This document shows positions 1 to 11,478 of a stretch of DNA of 64,000 nucleotides, in pieces. Within the stretch, counting starts at the first letter, position 1, and every line of letters starts with the position of its first letter. The notes below the pieces were generated by a model. It was given only the letters and a program-made list of their open reading frames with translations, did not search any database and was not told the DNA's origin. Where the stretch lies: the NCBI GenBank assembly GCA_023953905.1, contig JAMLJA010000007.1, positions 1 to 64,000 on the forward strand, read 5' to 3'. The translations under genes were made by a program, and so were the position numbers. This DNA comes from Rhizobiaceae bacterium. GTDB taxonomy: Bacteria > Pseudomonadota > Alphaproteobacteria > Rhizobiales > Rhizobiaceae.

Positions 1-396
1 GGCCGTCATATCTATGCGGTGGGCAGCGACGAGCGCTCGGCGCGGCTGTCGGGCGTTTCGACGCGCCGGACATTGCTGATCGCCTATTCGTTCGGCGCGG
101 TGCTGGCCGCGATCACCGGATTCCTCATGACCTCGCGGCTCGGGTCGGGGCAGGGCACGATCGGCGGTTCACTGGCCCTAGAAACCATCGCGGCCGCAGT
201 CATCGGCGGCGTCTCTCTGCGGGGCGGCGTCGGGCGCGCCGAGCATGTCGCTCTCGCTGCACTTTTCCTCACCGTCATCGCCAATGCCATGAACCTCATA
301 CAGGTCGACAGCAAGTATCAGGCACTGGTACTCGGCGCCGTGCTCATCGTGGCGCTCGCCATTGAACGACTTCTCCTGAGCAGGAAAAGCGCATGA
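1..396 (+). CDS. Ribose-type ABC transporter permease (C-terminal part, cut by window start)
   Basis: The open frame runs from base 1, so the 5' part lies outside the window; 131 residues remain. It is an inner-membrane permease of the RbsC/BPD_transp_2 family. The visible part starts with the family's cytoplasmic loop (YAVGSDERSARLSGV), followed by hydrophobic segments and the conserved LALETIAAAVIGGVSLRGG stretch. The stop overlaps the next permease gene in an ATGA, so the two are co-translated and probably form a heterodimeric channel. The ATPase and binding protein are presumably upstream. The downstream hydantoinase pair hints at a cyclic ureide or lactam substrate, which is inference only. 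Confidence 0.88.
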   Translation, partial: GRHIYAVGSDERSARLSGVSTRRTLLIAYSFGAVLAAITGFLMTSRLGSGQGTIGGSLALETIAAAVIGGVSLRGGVGRAEHVALAALFLTVIANAMNLIQVDSKYQALVLGAVLIVALAIERLLLSRKSA

Positions 397-1388
397 GCCG
401 TTCCGATAGCGTGAAAGCAATTCCGGGGCAGCCGGCATCCTCGGTGTCGATCAAGGACATCGCGCGCGGGCTCATGATGCCGCTGGCGATCCTCGGCGCC
501 TTGCTGATTTTCGGCTTTATCGAACCGCGCATCCTGTCGTGGGACAATCTCCACAACATCGCCGTGCAGACCAGCTATCTCGCCATTTTCGCGATGGCCC
601 AGACCATGGTCATTCTGACCCGCGGTTTCGATCTGTCGCTCGGCTTCACCGTCTCGCTGGTCAGCGTCGGCGCGTCGATGGCGATGGTCTCAATGGGCGC
701 GTCGGAGACGGCAATTCTTGTCGGCATGGGCGCTGGCGTGCTGATCGCGCTGGGCGTGGGTCTTGCCAACGGGCTTCTGATCGCTGGCATCGGCATCAAT
801 CCGCTGGTCACGACGCTGGGCATGGCCAACATCGTCATGGCGTTGGCGTCCACGATAAGCGGCGGGTTTCCGGTCACGGGGATTCCAGCGGGCTTCACCG
901 CGACATTCGCGCAGACCTCCCTGCTTGGTCTTCCCGCACCGATCTGGATCGCCGCGCTGATCTTCGTGCTTCTCCATCTGATCCTCAAAGCCACGCGTTT
1001 CGGCCGCAGCCTCTATATTGTCGGCGCCAGTCCGAAGGCGGCGGTGGCGGCAGGCATCCGCAAGTTTCCGATCCTCACAATCGCCTACACGATCTGCGCG
1101 TTGCTGGCCGGGCTGGGCGCGCTTCTTCTTACGGCCCGCACAGGCTCCGGCGAGCCCAACCTCGGTGGCAACCTGACGCTTGAGGCAATCGCCGCTGCGG
1201 TGGTCGGCGGCGTGCGGCTTTCGGGCGGCGAGGGTGGCGTCGGTGCTGCGGTACTCGGCGCCCTGTTCGTGACAGTTCTTTCCAATGGGATGAACCTCGT
1301 CCAGATCGACGGCTATCTGCAACAGATCTGCCTTGGCGTGATCATCATCATTAGCCTCATCATCAGTCGCGACGAATTCCGGCGCTGA
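393..1388 (+). CDS. Ribose-type ABC transporter permease
   Basis: This is a 331-residue, strongly hydrophobic inner-membrane protein of the RbsC family, of usual length. It has the motif TRGFDLSLGFTVSLVSVGAS near residue 75, the loop YIVGASPKAAVAAGI and the NLTLEAIAAAVVGGVRLSGGEG stretch near residue 260 that mirrors the preceding permease. Its ATG overlaps the stop of the upstream permease by four bases. It would form the membrane channel of an importer for a sugar or another small polar compound. The hydantoinase-type genes begin 30 bp downstream, so they are probably in the same operon. Confidence 0.9.
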   Translation: MSRSDSVKAIPGQPASSVSIKDIARGLMMPLAILGALLIFGFIEPRILSWDNLHNIAVQTSYLAIFAMAQTMVILTRGFDLSLGFTVSLVSVGASMAMVSMGASETAILVGMGAGVLIALGVGLANGLLIAGIGINPLVTTLGMANIVMALASTISGGFPVTGIPAGFTATFAQTSLLGLPAPIWIAALIFVLLHLILKATRFGRSLYIVGASPKAAVAAGIRKFPILTIAYTICALLAGLGALLLTARTGSGEPNLGGNLTLEAIAAAVVGGVRLSGGEGGVGAAVLGALFVTVLSNGMNLVQIDGYLQQICLGVIIIISLIISRDEFRR

Positions 1389-1418
1389 TCTGCATAATTG
1401 AATTCAGAGGAAAACTAA

Positions 1419-3479
1419 ATGGCATATCAGGTCTGCATCGACATCGGTGGCACCTTCACCGACTGTCTGGTCTCCGACAGCAAGGGCGAAATCTCCATCT
1501 TCAAATCGCCGACGACGCCGGGCGAGTTCGAAAAAGGATTCATCAACGTTCTGCACGTGGCAGCCGAGGGCTACGGTCTGAGCGGCGCGGATTTCATGAA
1601 GCAGATCGATTTGATCGTTCACGGCTCGACAGTATCGACCAATGCACTGGTCGAGCGAAAGACGGTCAAGGTTGGCCTGCTGTTGAACGAGGGGCATCAG
1701 GACATTCTGGTGCTGCGCGAAGGGCCACGGAAAGGTGCCTTCCAGTGGCGCCTGAATTATCCTGAGCCCTATGTGCCGCGCCACCTGACCAAGACGGTCG
1801 CCGGCCGCATCGATGCGCGTGGCCGTGAGCTTACGCCTCTCTCGCTGGAAGATGTCCGCAAGGCTGCCGCCGAGTTTCGCGACCTTGGCGTGCAGGCGGT
1901 TGCCGTTGGTCTGCTGTGGTCGGTCGTCAATCCGGCACATGAGCTCGCCGTTCAGGAGATCTTCGAGAAGGAGCTGCCAGGCATTCCCGTCACGCTCAGC
2001 CACGAGATCAACCCGATGCCGCGCGAATACAAGCGCGTGATCGCGGCGGCCATCGACGCTTCGATCAGCCCGATCGTGCGCACCTATATTGAAAAGCTGC
2101 GCATGGCTCTCGATGATGAGGGTTTTGAAGGAGAGCTGCTTTTGGCTAACTGTGTCGGCGGCATGATGCCCTTGCCGGAGATGCTGAAGAAGCCGATCTA
2201 CAGCGTCATGTCGGGGCCGACACTCGCGCCCATGGCGGCTCTTGCGCTGTCCGATGAACCCGACATCATCGTGGGTGATATGGGCGGGACGACGTTCGAC
2301 GTTTCCGCCTTGCGCGACCACCAGCTCATCGTCACGCCCGACAGCATGATCCATGATGACTCGCTGGGCATCCCGAAGGTCGATGTGCGCTCGGTCGGTG
2401 CAGGCGGCGGCTCCATCGCCTTCGTCGATGAAGGTGGTCTGCTTCAGGTTGGCCCGAAAAGCGCGGGCGCGCGCCCCGGTCCTGCCTGCTATGACACGGG
2501 CGGCACGGAGCCGACGGTCACTGACGCCAACGTCATTCTCGGCATGGTCGATCCGGACTACTTCCTCGGTGGAAAGATGCGGCTTCGGCGCGATCTAGCG
2601 GAAGCAGCGGTCGGCAAGGTGGCGACGCGTCTCGGCGTGTCGCTCGAGGAAGCGGCCTACGCCATTTACACGACCAGCAATCACAACATGGTTGCCGCTA
2701 TCGAGGAGATTACCGTCCGCGAGGGCATCAACCCCCGCGACAGTTTCTTCGTCTGCGGCGGTGGCGCAACGGCAATCCATATTGCGGAGATGGTCGATAT
2801 TCTCGGCCTCAAACGCTACATGATCCCACGTTTCATGGCCGGCTTGAGCGCCTTCGGTGGCCTGATATCCGACATCAGAAAGGAAGAAAGCGCGGTCCTG
2901 CTGACGTCGGACGTGGATTTCGCCGTCGATGGCGTGAACGATATTCTGGCGCGTCTGCTGAAGTCGGGCGATGCGTTCCTCGCCGAAGCAGGTGTCGCGA
3001 AGGAGAACCGCAAGTTCGAATTCGCATTCCTTGGCCGCTACGAATACCAGTCATTCGAGATCGAGGTTCCGTTCGAAGCCAGAGATGGCAAACTATCGGC
3101 TGAAGACCTTCCCGCAATGGTCGAAGCGTTCCACAAGATGCATGAGCGCATCTATTCCATCCGTGCCGATGGCGACGTTGTCGAATTCACGGCATGGAAA
3201 CTGCGCTCGATCGGCAAACGCTCGGGTCAGGACCTCTGGCGCAAAAACATGCTCGCCGCCCAATCGGGGGCCGTTGCGGCCAAGGCAGAGCGCGGCGTCT
3301 ATCAGCAGGAAAGCGGGCGCGTGGAAACGCTTCCGGTCTATGAATTGTCGACGATGGGCGCAGGCGCCAGGATCGACGGGCCATGCCTGGTCGAGGCCGA
3401 GACCTTCACCGCGTATCTGAAGGCAAAGCACCTGGGCGAAATCGACCCCTATGGCAATGTTGTCGTCACTGTCGCCTAG
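1419..3479 (+). CDS. Hydantoinase/oxoprolinase family protein, subunit A (HyuA-like)
   Basis: At 686 residues the protein has the usual length of the HyuA family (N-methylhydantoinase A, 5-oxoprolinase N-half, acetone carboxylase beta). It shows the ASKHA-type ATP-binding signatures: DIGGTFTD at residues 8-15, a second phosphate loop GDMGGTTFDVS near 286-296, and GAGGGSIA near 327. Such proteins use ATP to open cyclic amides or activate a carbonyl, in complex with a B subunit, which follows directly. An AGAGGAAAA ribosome site precedes the ATG. The true substrate (hydantoin, oxoproline, a lactam or a ketone) cannot be told from sequence; the ribose-type permeases upstream suggest that it is imported. 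Confidence 0.85.
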   Translation: MAYQVCIDIGGTFTDCLVSDSKGEISIFKSPTTPGEFEKGFINVLHVAAEGYGLSGADFMKQIDLIVHGSTVSTNALVERKTVKVGLLLNEGHQDILVLREGPRKGAFQWRLNYPEPYVPRHLTKTVAGRIDARGRELTPLSLEDVRKAAAEFRDLGVQAVAVGLLWSVVNPAHELAVQEIFEKELPGIPVTLSHEINPMPREYKRVIAAAIDASISPIVRTYIEKLRMALDDEGFEGELLLANCVGGMMPLPEMLKKPIYSVMSGPTLAPMAALALSDEPDIIVGDMGGTTFDVSALRDHQLIVTPDSMIHDDSLGIPKVDVRSVGAGGGSIAFVDEGGLLQVGPKSAGARPGPACYDTGGTEPTVTDANVILGMVDPDYFLGGKMRLRRDLAEAAVGKVATRLGVSLEEAAYAIYTTSNHNMVAAIEEITVREGINPRDSFFVCGGGATAIHIAEMVDILGLKRYMIPRFMAGLSAFGGLISDIRKEESAVLLTSDVDFAVDGVNDILARLLKSGDAFLAEAGVAKENRKFEFAFLGRYEYQSFEIEVPFEARDGKLSAEDLPAMVEAFHKMHERIYSIRADGDVVEFTAWKLRSIGKRSGQDLWRKNMLAAQSGAVAAKAERGVYQQESGRVETLPVYELSTMGAGARIDGPCLVEAETFTAYLKAKHLGEIDPYGNVVVTVA

Positions 3480-3505
3480 TCAACGCAACTACGAGGAAAT
3501 CCGTC

Positions 3506-5302
3506 ATGGACACTTCAGTTTCTATTGATCAGGAACTCGCGGAGCGCCGCGTTGATCCCTTCCTTATGTCGGTTCTGAAAAGCCGCTTTGAGGCAATCGT
3601 GCGGGAAATGACGCTTGTCGTCATGCGCGCCAGCCGATCCGCCGTCATCAAGAATGCGCGCGATTTCAGTTGCGCCATTCTCACCTACGATCACGAACTC
3701 GTTTCGGTCGAGGACGCCTTGCCGATCCATGTCATGTCGATGGACATGGCGACACGTCCGCTGACGGAGCTTTTCGATGATATCACCAAGGGCGACATCT
3801 TCCTGAACAACTGCCCCTATACAGGCGGCACCCACCATGCCGATCTGATCATGGCGATGCCGGTTTTCCACGACGGCGAGCCGCTGTTCTGGGTCGTTGC
3901 CCTGTCGCACCACGCCGATACCGGTGCGCCCGTTCCCTCGACATATCTGCCATTCGCAAAAAACGTATATGAGGAAGGGCTTCACTTCCCCTGCGTGCGG
4001 GTCGGGCAGGACTACAAGGAAAAGAAGGACATCCTGCGGATTGGCACTATGCGCAACCGCGTTCCTGAAATGTGGCTCGGCGACGTGCGCGCGCAGATCG
4101 GTGCATGCAAGACCGGCGAACGGAGGATTGGCGAGTTGTTCGACCGATATGGTCGCGACACGATTGTCGATTTCGTCAAGGATTGGTTCGACTATGGGGC
4201 ACGCTGCGCAAAGGCGGCAATCGCCAAGCTGCCGGCCGGCAGCTACACATATGAGACCCGGCACGACCCGGTTCCCGGCGTCGCCGAAGAGGGAATTCCG
4301 GTTCGCGTGACCATCACCGTCAACCCGGAGGAGGGCAACATTCTGGTCGATGTGAGCGACAACATCGACAATGTCCCGGGCGGCCTCAATCTTTCGGAGA
4401 ATACCTGCACCGGCTCCTGCCGCATCGGCATGTTCAACAATCTGGACGAGAGCATTCCGCACAATGAAGGCGCGAAGTCACAGATCAAGGTCATGATGCG
4501 CGAAGGCAGTGTTATCGGAAAGCCAAAGTATCCAGTCGGCACATCTGTGGCCACGACCAATGTGAACGATCGGCTGATGATCGCCGGCAACGCGGTGTTC
4601 TCGAAAATGGGCGCCCCCTACGGTCAGGCGGAAAGCGGGTCACATCTGCCCGCAGGTGTAGGCGTGATCTCCGGTTCCGATCCGTTCAAGCACGGCAAAT
4701 CCTACGTCAATCAGGTTTTCGTTGGCTATGGCGGAGGCGGCGCGCGTGACGGCTTCGACGGCTGGCTGACCTATTGCGGTCCGGCAAATGCGGGTCTTAT
4801 CCAGCTCGACTCGATCGAGGTCGACGAGTCCATGTATCCCATCGTCATCGAGAGCCGCGGCGTGATCGAGGGCTCGCAGGGTTTCGGCGAATATGAAGGC
4901 GCACCATCGACGGGCGGCGTGTTCTACCCGCTCGATCACGACATGACGATCGTCTACGCCGCCGACGGAACCACGTTCCCGCCGCGCGGGGTGTTGGGCG
5001 GCGGCGATGGCGGCAAAAGCGCAAGCATCAAGGTCGTCGCCAGCGGCGAAAAGGTCACGCTCCCAGCCTTTGCAGAGGAAAAGATCGAAGTCGGCGCGAA
5101 GATCGAGTTCGCCGCCTGTGGCGGTGGCGGATATGGTGATCCGCTTCGTCGCGACCCCAAACGTGTTGCATCGACCGTCAACAGAGGCTGGCTCAGCCGC
5201 GCGGACGCAGAGCGCGTTTACAAGGTGGTGCTGACCGATGGCGCCGAGCCTGGGCTGCTGGCCGTAGATGAAGCCCGCACGGCAGCGTTGCGCTCTGCCT
5301 AG
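3506..5302 (+). CDS. Hydantoinase B/oxoprolinase family protein (HyuB-like)
   Basis: This is a 598-residue partner of the preceding HyuA-like protein. The frame is open upstream to 3383, but the ATG at 3506 with GAGGAA eight bases before it lies after the hyuA-like stop and gives a normal N-terminus (DPFLMSVLKSRFEAIVREM). Family hallmarks are FLNNCPYTGGTHHADL near residue 97, SHHADTGAPVPS near 134 and the C-terminal GGGGYGDPLRRDP. HyuA and HyuB together form an ATP-dependent cyclic-amide hydrolase or a related enzyme. The gene is convergent with thiD, only 15 bp away, and I see no clear terminator between them. Confidence 0.85.
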   Translation: MDTSVSIDQELAERRVDPFLMSVLKSRFEAIVREMTLVVMRASRSAVIKNARDFSCAILTYDHELVSVEDALPIHVMSMDMATRPLTELFDDITKGDIFLNNCPYTGGTHHADLIMAMPVFHDGEPLFWVVALSHHADTGAPVPSTYLPFAKNVYEEGLHFPCVRVGQDYKEKKDILRIGTMRNRVPEMWLGDVRAQIGACKTGERRIGELFDRYGRDTIVDFVKDWFDYGARCAKAAIAKLPAGSYTYETRHDPVPGVAEEGIPVRVTITVNPEEGNILVDVSDNIDNVPGGLNLSENTCTGSCRIGMFNNLDESIPHNEGAKSQIKVMMREGSVIGKPKYPVGTSVATTNVNDRLMIAGNAVFSKMGAPYGQAESGSHLPAGVGVISGSDPFKHGKSYVNQVFVGYGGGGARDGFDGWLTYCGPANAGLIQLDSIEVDESMYPIVIESRGVIEGSQGFGEYEGAPSTGGVFYPLDHDMTIVYAADGTTFPPRGVLGGGDGGKSASIKVVASGEKVTLPAFAEEKIEVGAKIEFAACGGGGYGDPLRRDPKRVASTVNRGWLSRADAERVYKVVLTDGAEPGLLAVDEARTAALRSA

Positions 5303-5317
5303 ACGCCCGGGTAATCC

Positions 5318-6115
5318 TCACGGAAAAGGTGCGACGTTCGCGCGTGCCTTGTCCGCTGACCCTAGGATAATCTGAAACACATATCGTTTCGCGCGTCTCA
5401 CGCTGTCTTCAAGGCTCAGATCCTGCGCCAATCCGGTTGCTATTGCCGAAGCGAGCATGCAGCCGGTTCCGCGCGCCCCGCCGCTGAGGCGTGGCGCATC
5501 GAAACGGACTGGAGGACGGCCTGGCCGGAACAGTATGTCGGTTGACTGTCTCCCCTCTGCGTGACCGCCCTTGACCAGCACCGCGCGGACTCCGCAAGAG
5601 ACAAGCTCCTGGGCCTGCCACGCAACATCGTCGTCGCTCGTGGCCGTCTTGGCATCGCATAACAGGGCCAGTTCATTCAGATTCGGTGTCAGCAAGGCGC
5701 AGAGCGGCATCAGATCCGCCTTGAGTCGAGCGATGGCGTCGCTTTCCAGCAGCGGCCGCCCGGAAGTAGTCGCAAGCACGGGGTCAAGAACAATTGGGGT
5801 ATCGGGGTACGCCCGTAACGAAGAAACCACGGCTGCAACGGTGGACGCGGTGCCGAGCATGCCAATCTTGACCGCGGCGATACGGTTCGCGGCAAATGCG
5901 GCCGATATCTGCTCGGCGACCAGCCCGGCAGGCATGAGTTCGACCGATGTGACTGCAGTGTGGGTCTGAGCGGTCACCGCGGTGACTGATACGCAGCTGC
6001 GGAGACCGAAGGCCGCGACCGTCTCGATGTCACGCGCGATACCGGCTCCCCCGCTCGAATCGGATCCGGCAATCACCAGCACATGAGGTTCGCCGGTCGT
6101 CGCGATCAGCGCCAT
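5318..6115 (-). CDS. thiD: Hydroxymethylpyrimidine/phosphomethylpyrimidine kinase
   Basis: ThiD phosphorylates HMP and HMP-phosphate to HMP-diphosphate for thiamine synthesis in the cytoplasm. The 265-residue product starts [26 protein letters not shown]; the substrate-binding glycine-rich loop is at about 17-25 and the GTGC anion-hole motif at 216-219. The frame is open further upstream, but this ATG gives normal family length and overlaps the end of thiE by 10 bp. It is the last gene of the riboswitch-controlled operon. An LDPVLATTSGRPLL stretch near the middle is also typical of the family. Confidence 0.93.
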   Translation of the reverse strand: MALIATTGEPHVLVIAGSDSSGGAGIARDIETVAAFGLRSCVSVTAVTAQTHTAVTSVELMPAGLVAEQISAAFAANRIAAVKIGMLGTASTVAAVVSSLRAYPDTPIVLDPVLATTSGRPLLESDAIARLKADLMPLCALLTPNLNELALLCDAKTATSDDDVAWQAQELVSCGVRAVLVKGGHAEGRQSTDILFRPGRPPVRFDAPRLSGGARGTGCMLASAIATGLAQDLSLEDSVRRAKRYVFQIILGSADKARANVAPFP

Positions 6116-6711
6116 GGTTGCGTGGCTTCGATCCAGTCGCGCGTGCGCTGCTCTGGATCCGCGCTCAGCGTGATATCCGTGACGACCGCGGCGCTGTCGG
6201 CACCTTTCGAGAATACCTGTTCCAGACGATCCACATTGAGCCCGCCTATGGCCACCAGCGGCATTGGAGCGACGCGGGCCTTCCATGTCTTCAGCCGCTC
6301 CACGCCCTGCGGCGCCCACTTCATCTTCTTGAGGATCGTCGGCCACACCGGACCCAGCGCGATATAGTCTGGCTGTGCGGCGAGCGCGGTTTCGAGCTCC
6401 ATTTCGTCATGTGTGGACAGACCGAGCCTGAGCCCGCTGGCGCGGATCGCATGGAGATCGGCGTGGCTTAGATCTTCCTGGCCGAGATGCACGAAGTCGC
6501 AGCTTTCCTCGATCGCCAGCTGCCAGTGATCGTTGACCACGAGTTGACAATGATGGATCGCGCAAACCTGTCGCGCGCGGCAAATCTCGGAGCGCAGGAC
6601 CGGCTCGCTGCCTTGCTTGACGCGCAGCTGGACCAGCTTCACGCCGAGCGGCACGAGCCGTTCGATCCAATCTGCGTTGGGAACAATCAGGTAGAACGGG
6701 TCGAGCTTCAC
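6106..6711 (-). CDS. thiE: Thiamine-phosphate synthase
   Basis: ThiE joins HMP-diphosphate and thiazole phosphate to give thiamine phosphate. This 201-residue TIM-barrel protein has the recognisable landmarks RVKQGSEP (usually LR.K), the HLGQEDL motif after strand 4 and [19 protein letters not shown], a variant of the usual GPVFPTxTK. The last motif departs from the textbook form, but ThiE proteins with this divergent loop are common in Rhizobiales thi operons (from memory). The start overlaps the thiG stop by four bases. Confidence 0.88.
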   Translation of the reverse strand: MKLDPFYLIVPNADWIERLVPLGVKLVQLRVKQGSEPVLRSEICRARQVCAIHHCQLVVNDHWQLAIEESCDFVHLGQEDLSHADLHAIRASGLRLGLSTHDEMELETALAAQPDYIALGPVWPTILKKMKWAPQGVERLKTWKARVAPMPLVAIGGLNVDRLEQVFSKGADSAAVVTDITLSADPEQRTRDWIEATQPWR

Positions 6712-7481
6712 TGGAACACCGCCTTTCCAATGATCGGTGTCGACGGCACAGCCATGTCGCGCGGTTGCAGAATTCCCGCCAGACAGGCATCACGACCGGC
6801 CTCGATCGCGCTGGCAAACGCACCAGCCATGGCGGCTGGGTCGAGCGCACTTGCGACCGCAGTATTCAAGAGCACCGCGTCAAAGCCGAGCTCCATGACG
6901 GCGGCGGCATGGGACGGCCGCCCGATGCCGGCATCCACGATCAGCGGCACATCGGGAAAATTGGCGCGCATCGAGCGCAACGCGGCCATGTTGACCGGCC
7001 CCATCGCCGATCCGATTGGCGCGCACCAGGGCATCAGCACGGCGCAGCCCGCGTCCAGGAGTCTTTCGGCAACGATGAGATCGTCGGTCGTATAGGGGAA
7101 TACCCGAAAACCCTCACTCGCAAGGATGCGCGCCGCTTCGACAAGTGCGAACACGTCCGGTTGCAGCGTGTCGTGATGACCAATCACTTCAAGCTTGATC
7201 CAGTCCGTTGCAAAGACCTCACGCGCCATCTTTGCCGTCAACACCGCCTCTGAAACGCTGTGGCAGCCGGCCGTATTGGGCAGCACCTGAACCCCAAACC
7301 CGCGGATCATCTCGAAGAAGGCACCACCCGCCTTGCCACCCGCCATCTCACGACGGAGCGAGACCGTCACAATTTCTGTCTGCGACGTCCGGACCGCCTC
7401 CGCCAGAACGGCCGGGGACGGATAGCGAGCGGTGCCAAGCAGCAGCCGTGACGAGACGTCTGTTCCGTATAGCGACAGCAT
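6708..7481 (-). CDS. thiG: Thiazole synthase
   Basis: ThiG builds the thiazole phosphate ring from deoxyxylulose 5-phosphate, dehydroglycine and ThiS thiocarboxylate. The 257-residue length is typical. The catalytic Schiff-base lysine is K96 in DWIKLEVIG, and the phosphate-binding part carries the [19 protein letters not shown] stretch. The gene lies 2 bp after thiS. The dehydroglycine donor here should be the glycine oxidase ThiO, encoded two genes upstream, as in Bacillus and many alphaproteobacteria, rather than ThiH. Confidence 0.95.
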   Translation of the reverse strand: MLSLYGTDVSSRLLLGTARYPSPAVLAEAVRTSQTEIVTVSLRREMAGGKAGGAFFEMIRGFGVQVLPNTAGCHSVSEAVLTAKMAREVFATDWIKLEVIGHHDTLQPDVFALVEAARILASEGFRVFPYTTDDLIVAERLLDAGCAVLMPWCAPIGSAMGPVNMAALRSMRANFPDVPLIVDAGIGRPSHAAAVMELGFDAVLLNTAVASALDPAAMAGAFASAIEAGRDACLAGILQPRDMAVPSTPIIGKAVFQ

Positions 7482-7483
7482 AT

Positions 7484-7677
7484 TCAGCCTCCTTGCATGG
7501 GAGAGAGGATTTCGATGCGGTCACGTTCGCCGAGCGTGAAGGCGGCGCGATCCTCGCGGTGCACGAGTTCTCCGTTCACCGCTGTCGCAAGCCACTCGCC
7601 CTCGTATTCAAGGACATCGAGCAAGGCGGCGAGCGTCGTCGCCGCCACGTCCTGTTCTTCGCCATTGATGATAAAGG

Positions 7678-7681
<4 letters not shown>
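7484..7681 (-). CDS. thiS: Sulfur carrier protein ThiS
   Basis: This is a 65-residue beta-grasp ubiquitin-like protein ending in the diagnostic Gly-Gly tail (SPMQGG). The C-terminal glycine is adenylated by ThiF and converted to a thiocarboxylate that donates sulfur to ThiG. The start overlaps the thiO stop by four bases and thiG follows after 2 bp, so translation is coupled. No ThiF or ThiI is present in the window; they must be encoded elsewhere. Confidence 0.93.
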
Positions 7682-10717
<3,036 letters not shown>

Positions 10718-10726
10718 CGCGTGCAA

Positions 10727-10754
10727 CTTGTACGATGAAGGACGGCCGTGTCAA
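10727..10754 (-). promoter_or_regulatory. Putative sigma-70 promoter of the thiC operon
   Basis: On the minus strand, TTGACA (10754-10749) and TACAAG (10732-10727) are separated by 16 bp. The predicted start lies a few bases before the TPP aptamer, exactly where a riboswitch leader should begin. Confidence 0.6.
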
Positions 10755-10766
10755 CCGCGACAATTT

Positions 10767-10792
10767 GGGCCGGGTCGCGAGCGCCCCGGCCC
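10767..10792 (-). terminator. Strong GC hairpin after the AhpD-like gene
   Basis: GGGCCGGG (10767-10774) pairs with CCCGGCCC (10785-10792) around a 10-base loop. It lies between the end of the AhpD-like gene and the thiC promoter, both on the minus strand, and is followed on that strand by AAATTGTC rather than a full U-run. It probably ends the upstream operon and insulates thiC. Confidence 0.5.
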
Positions 10793-10831
10793 GATTTCAG
10801 ACTGCGGCTTTGCCTGCCTCGGGACGAGGGG

Positions 10832-11401
10832 TCAGCGGCCGAGCGCGTAGAATTCGTCGTTTGGTCGCATGCTGGTTACATTTGCCAGCCGGTTGGACAT
10901 GCCGAAAAACGCCGAGATTGCCGAGATATCCCAGGCATCCTCGTCGGTGAAGCCGTGGGACTTCAGGTCGGCGATGTCGTCGTCGCCGACCTCATAGGCG
11001 CGGGTCGAAACCTTCATGGCGAAATCCAGCATTGCCTTCTGCCGAGGGGTAATGTCTGCCTTGCGATAGTTGATGGCCACCTGATCGGCGACCAGCGGAT
11101 TCTTCGCGCGAATGCGCAGGATCGCCCCGTGCGCCACGACGCAATACTGGCACTGATTCGCATTGCTGGTCGCCACCACGATCATTTCGCGTTCGGCCTT
11201 GGTGATCGGGCCGGGCTTATCCATGAGAGCGTCGTGATAGGCGAAGAATGCGCGGAACTCTTCAGGCCGATGGGCAAGGACAAGAAAGACATTGGGCACG
11301 AACCCCGACTTCTCCTGAACCGCGAGAATCCGGTCGCGGATATCTTCGGGCAGATCGCTGATCTCGGGAACTGGAAAACGGCTTATCGCGGGCGTTGTCA
11401 T
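10832..11401 (-). CDS. AhpD-like/carboxymuconolactone decarboxylase family protein (peroxidase-related)
   Basis: This is a 189-residue protein of the AhpD/CMD fold. It carries the redox motif E72-x11-C84-QY-C87-x3-H91 found in AhpD and in the uncharacterised peroxidase-related subfamily; the two cysteines and the histidine form the proton-relay and thiol site in AhpD. The ATG at 11401 was chosen over a longer open frame because MTTPAISRFPVPEISDLPEDIR matches the family start and follows GGAG. It is the last gene of the CoA-transferase operon, 77 bp after the ThDP enzyme gene. A role in protecting the pathway from peroxide or in handling a reactive intermediate is inference. Confidence 0.85.
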   Translation of the reverse strand: MTTPAISRFPVPEISDLPEDIRDRILAVQEKSGFVPNVFLVLAHRPEEFRAFFAYHDALMDKPGPITKAEREMIVVATSNANQCQYCVVAHGAILRIRAKNPLVADQVAINYRKADITPRQKAMLDFAMKVSTRAYEVGDDDIADLKSHGFTDEDAWDISAISAFFGMSNRLANVTSMRPNDEFYALGR

Positions 11402-11478
11402 GCGGTTGGTCTCCTTTGGAGGGCCGCGTCGGCGGCCGGCATCTCGTGACATAGGTGGTCGGCGTCGATCGGTTAGTA

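Noticed and set aside
1404..2354. 316-codon minus-strand frame opposite the HyuA-like gene
   Set aside because: Antisense shadow with no recognisable domain; the plus-strand gene has clear ATP-binding motifs.
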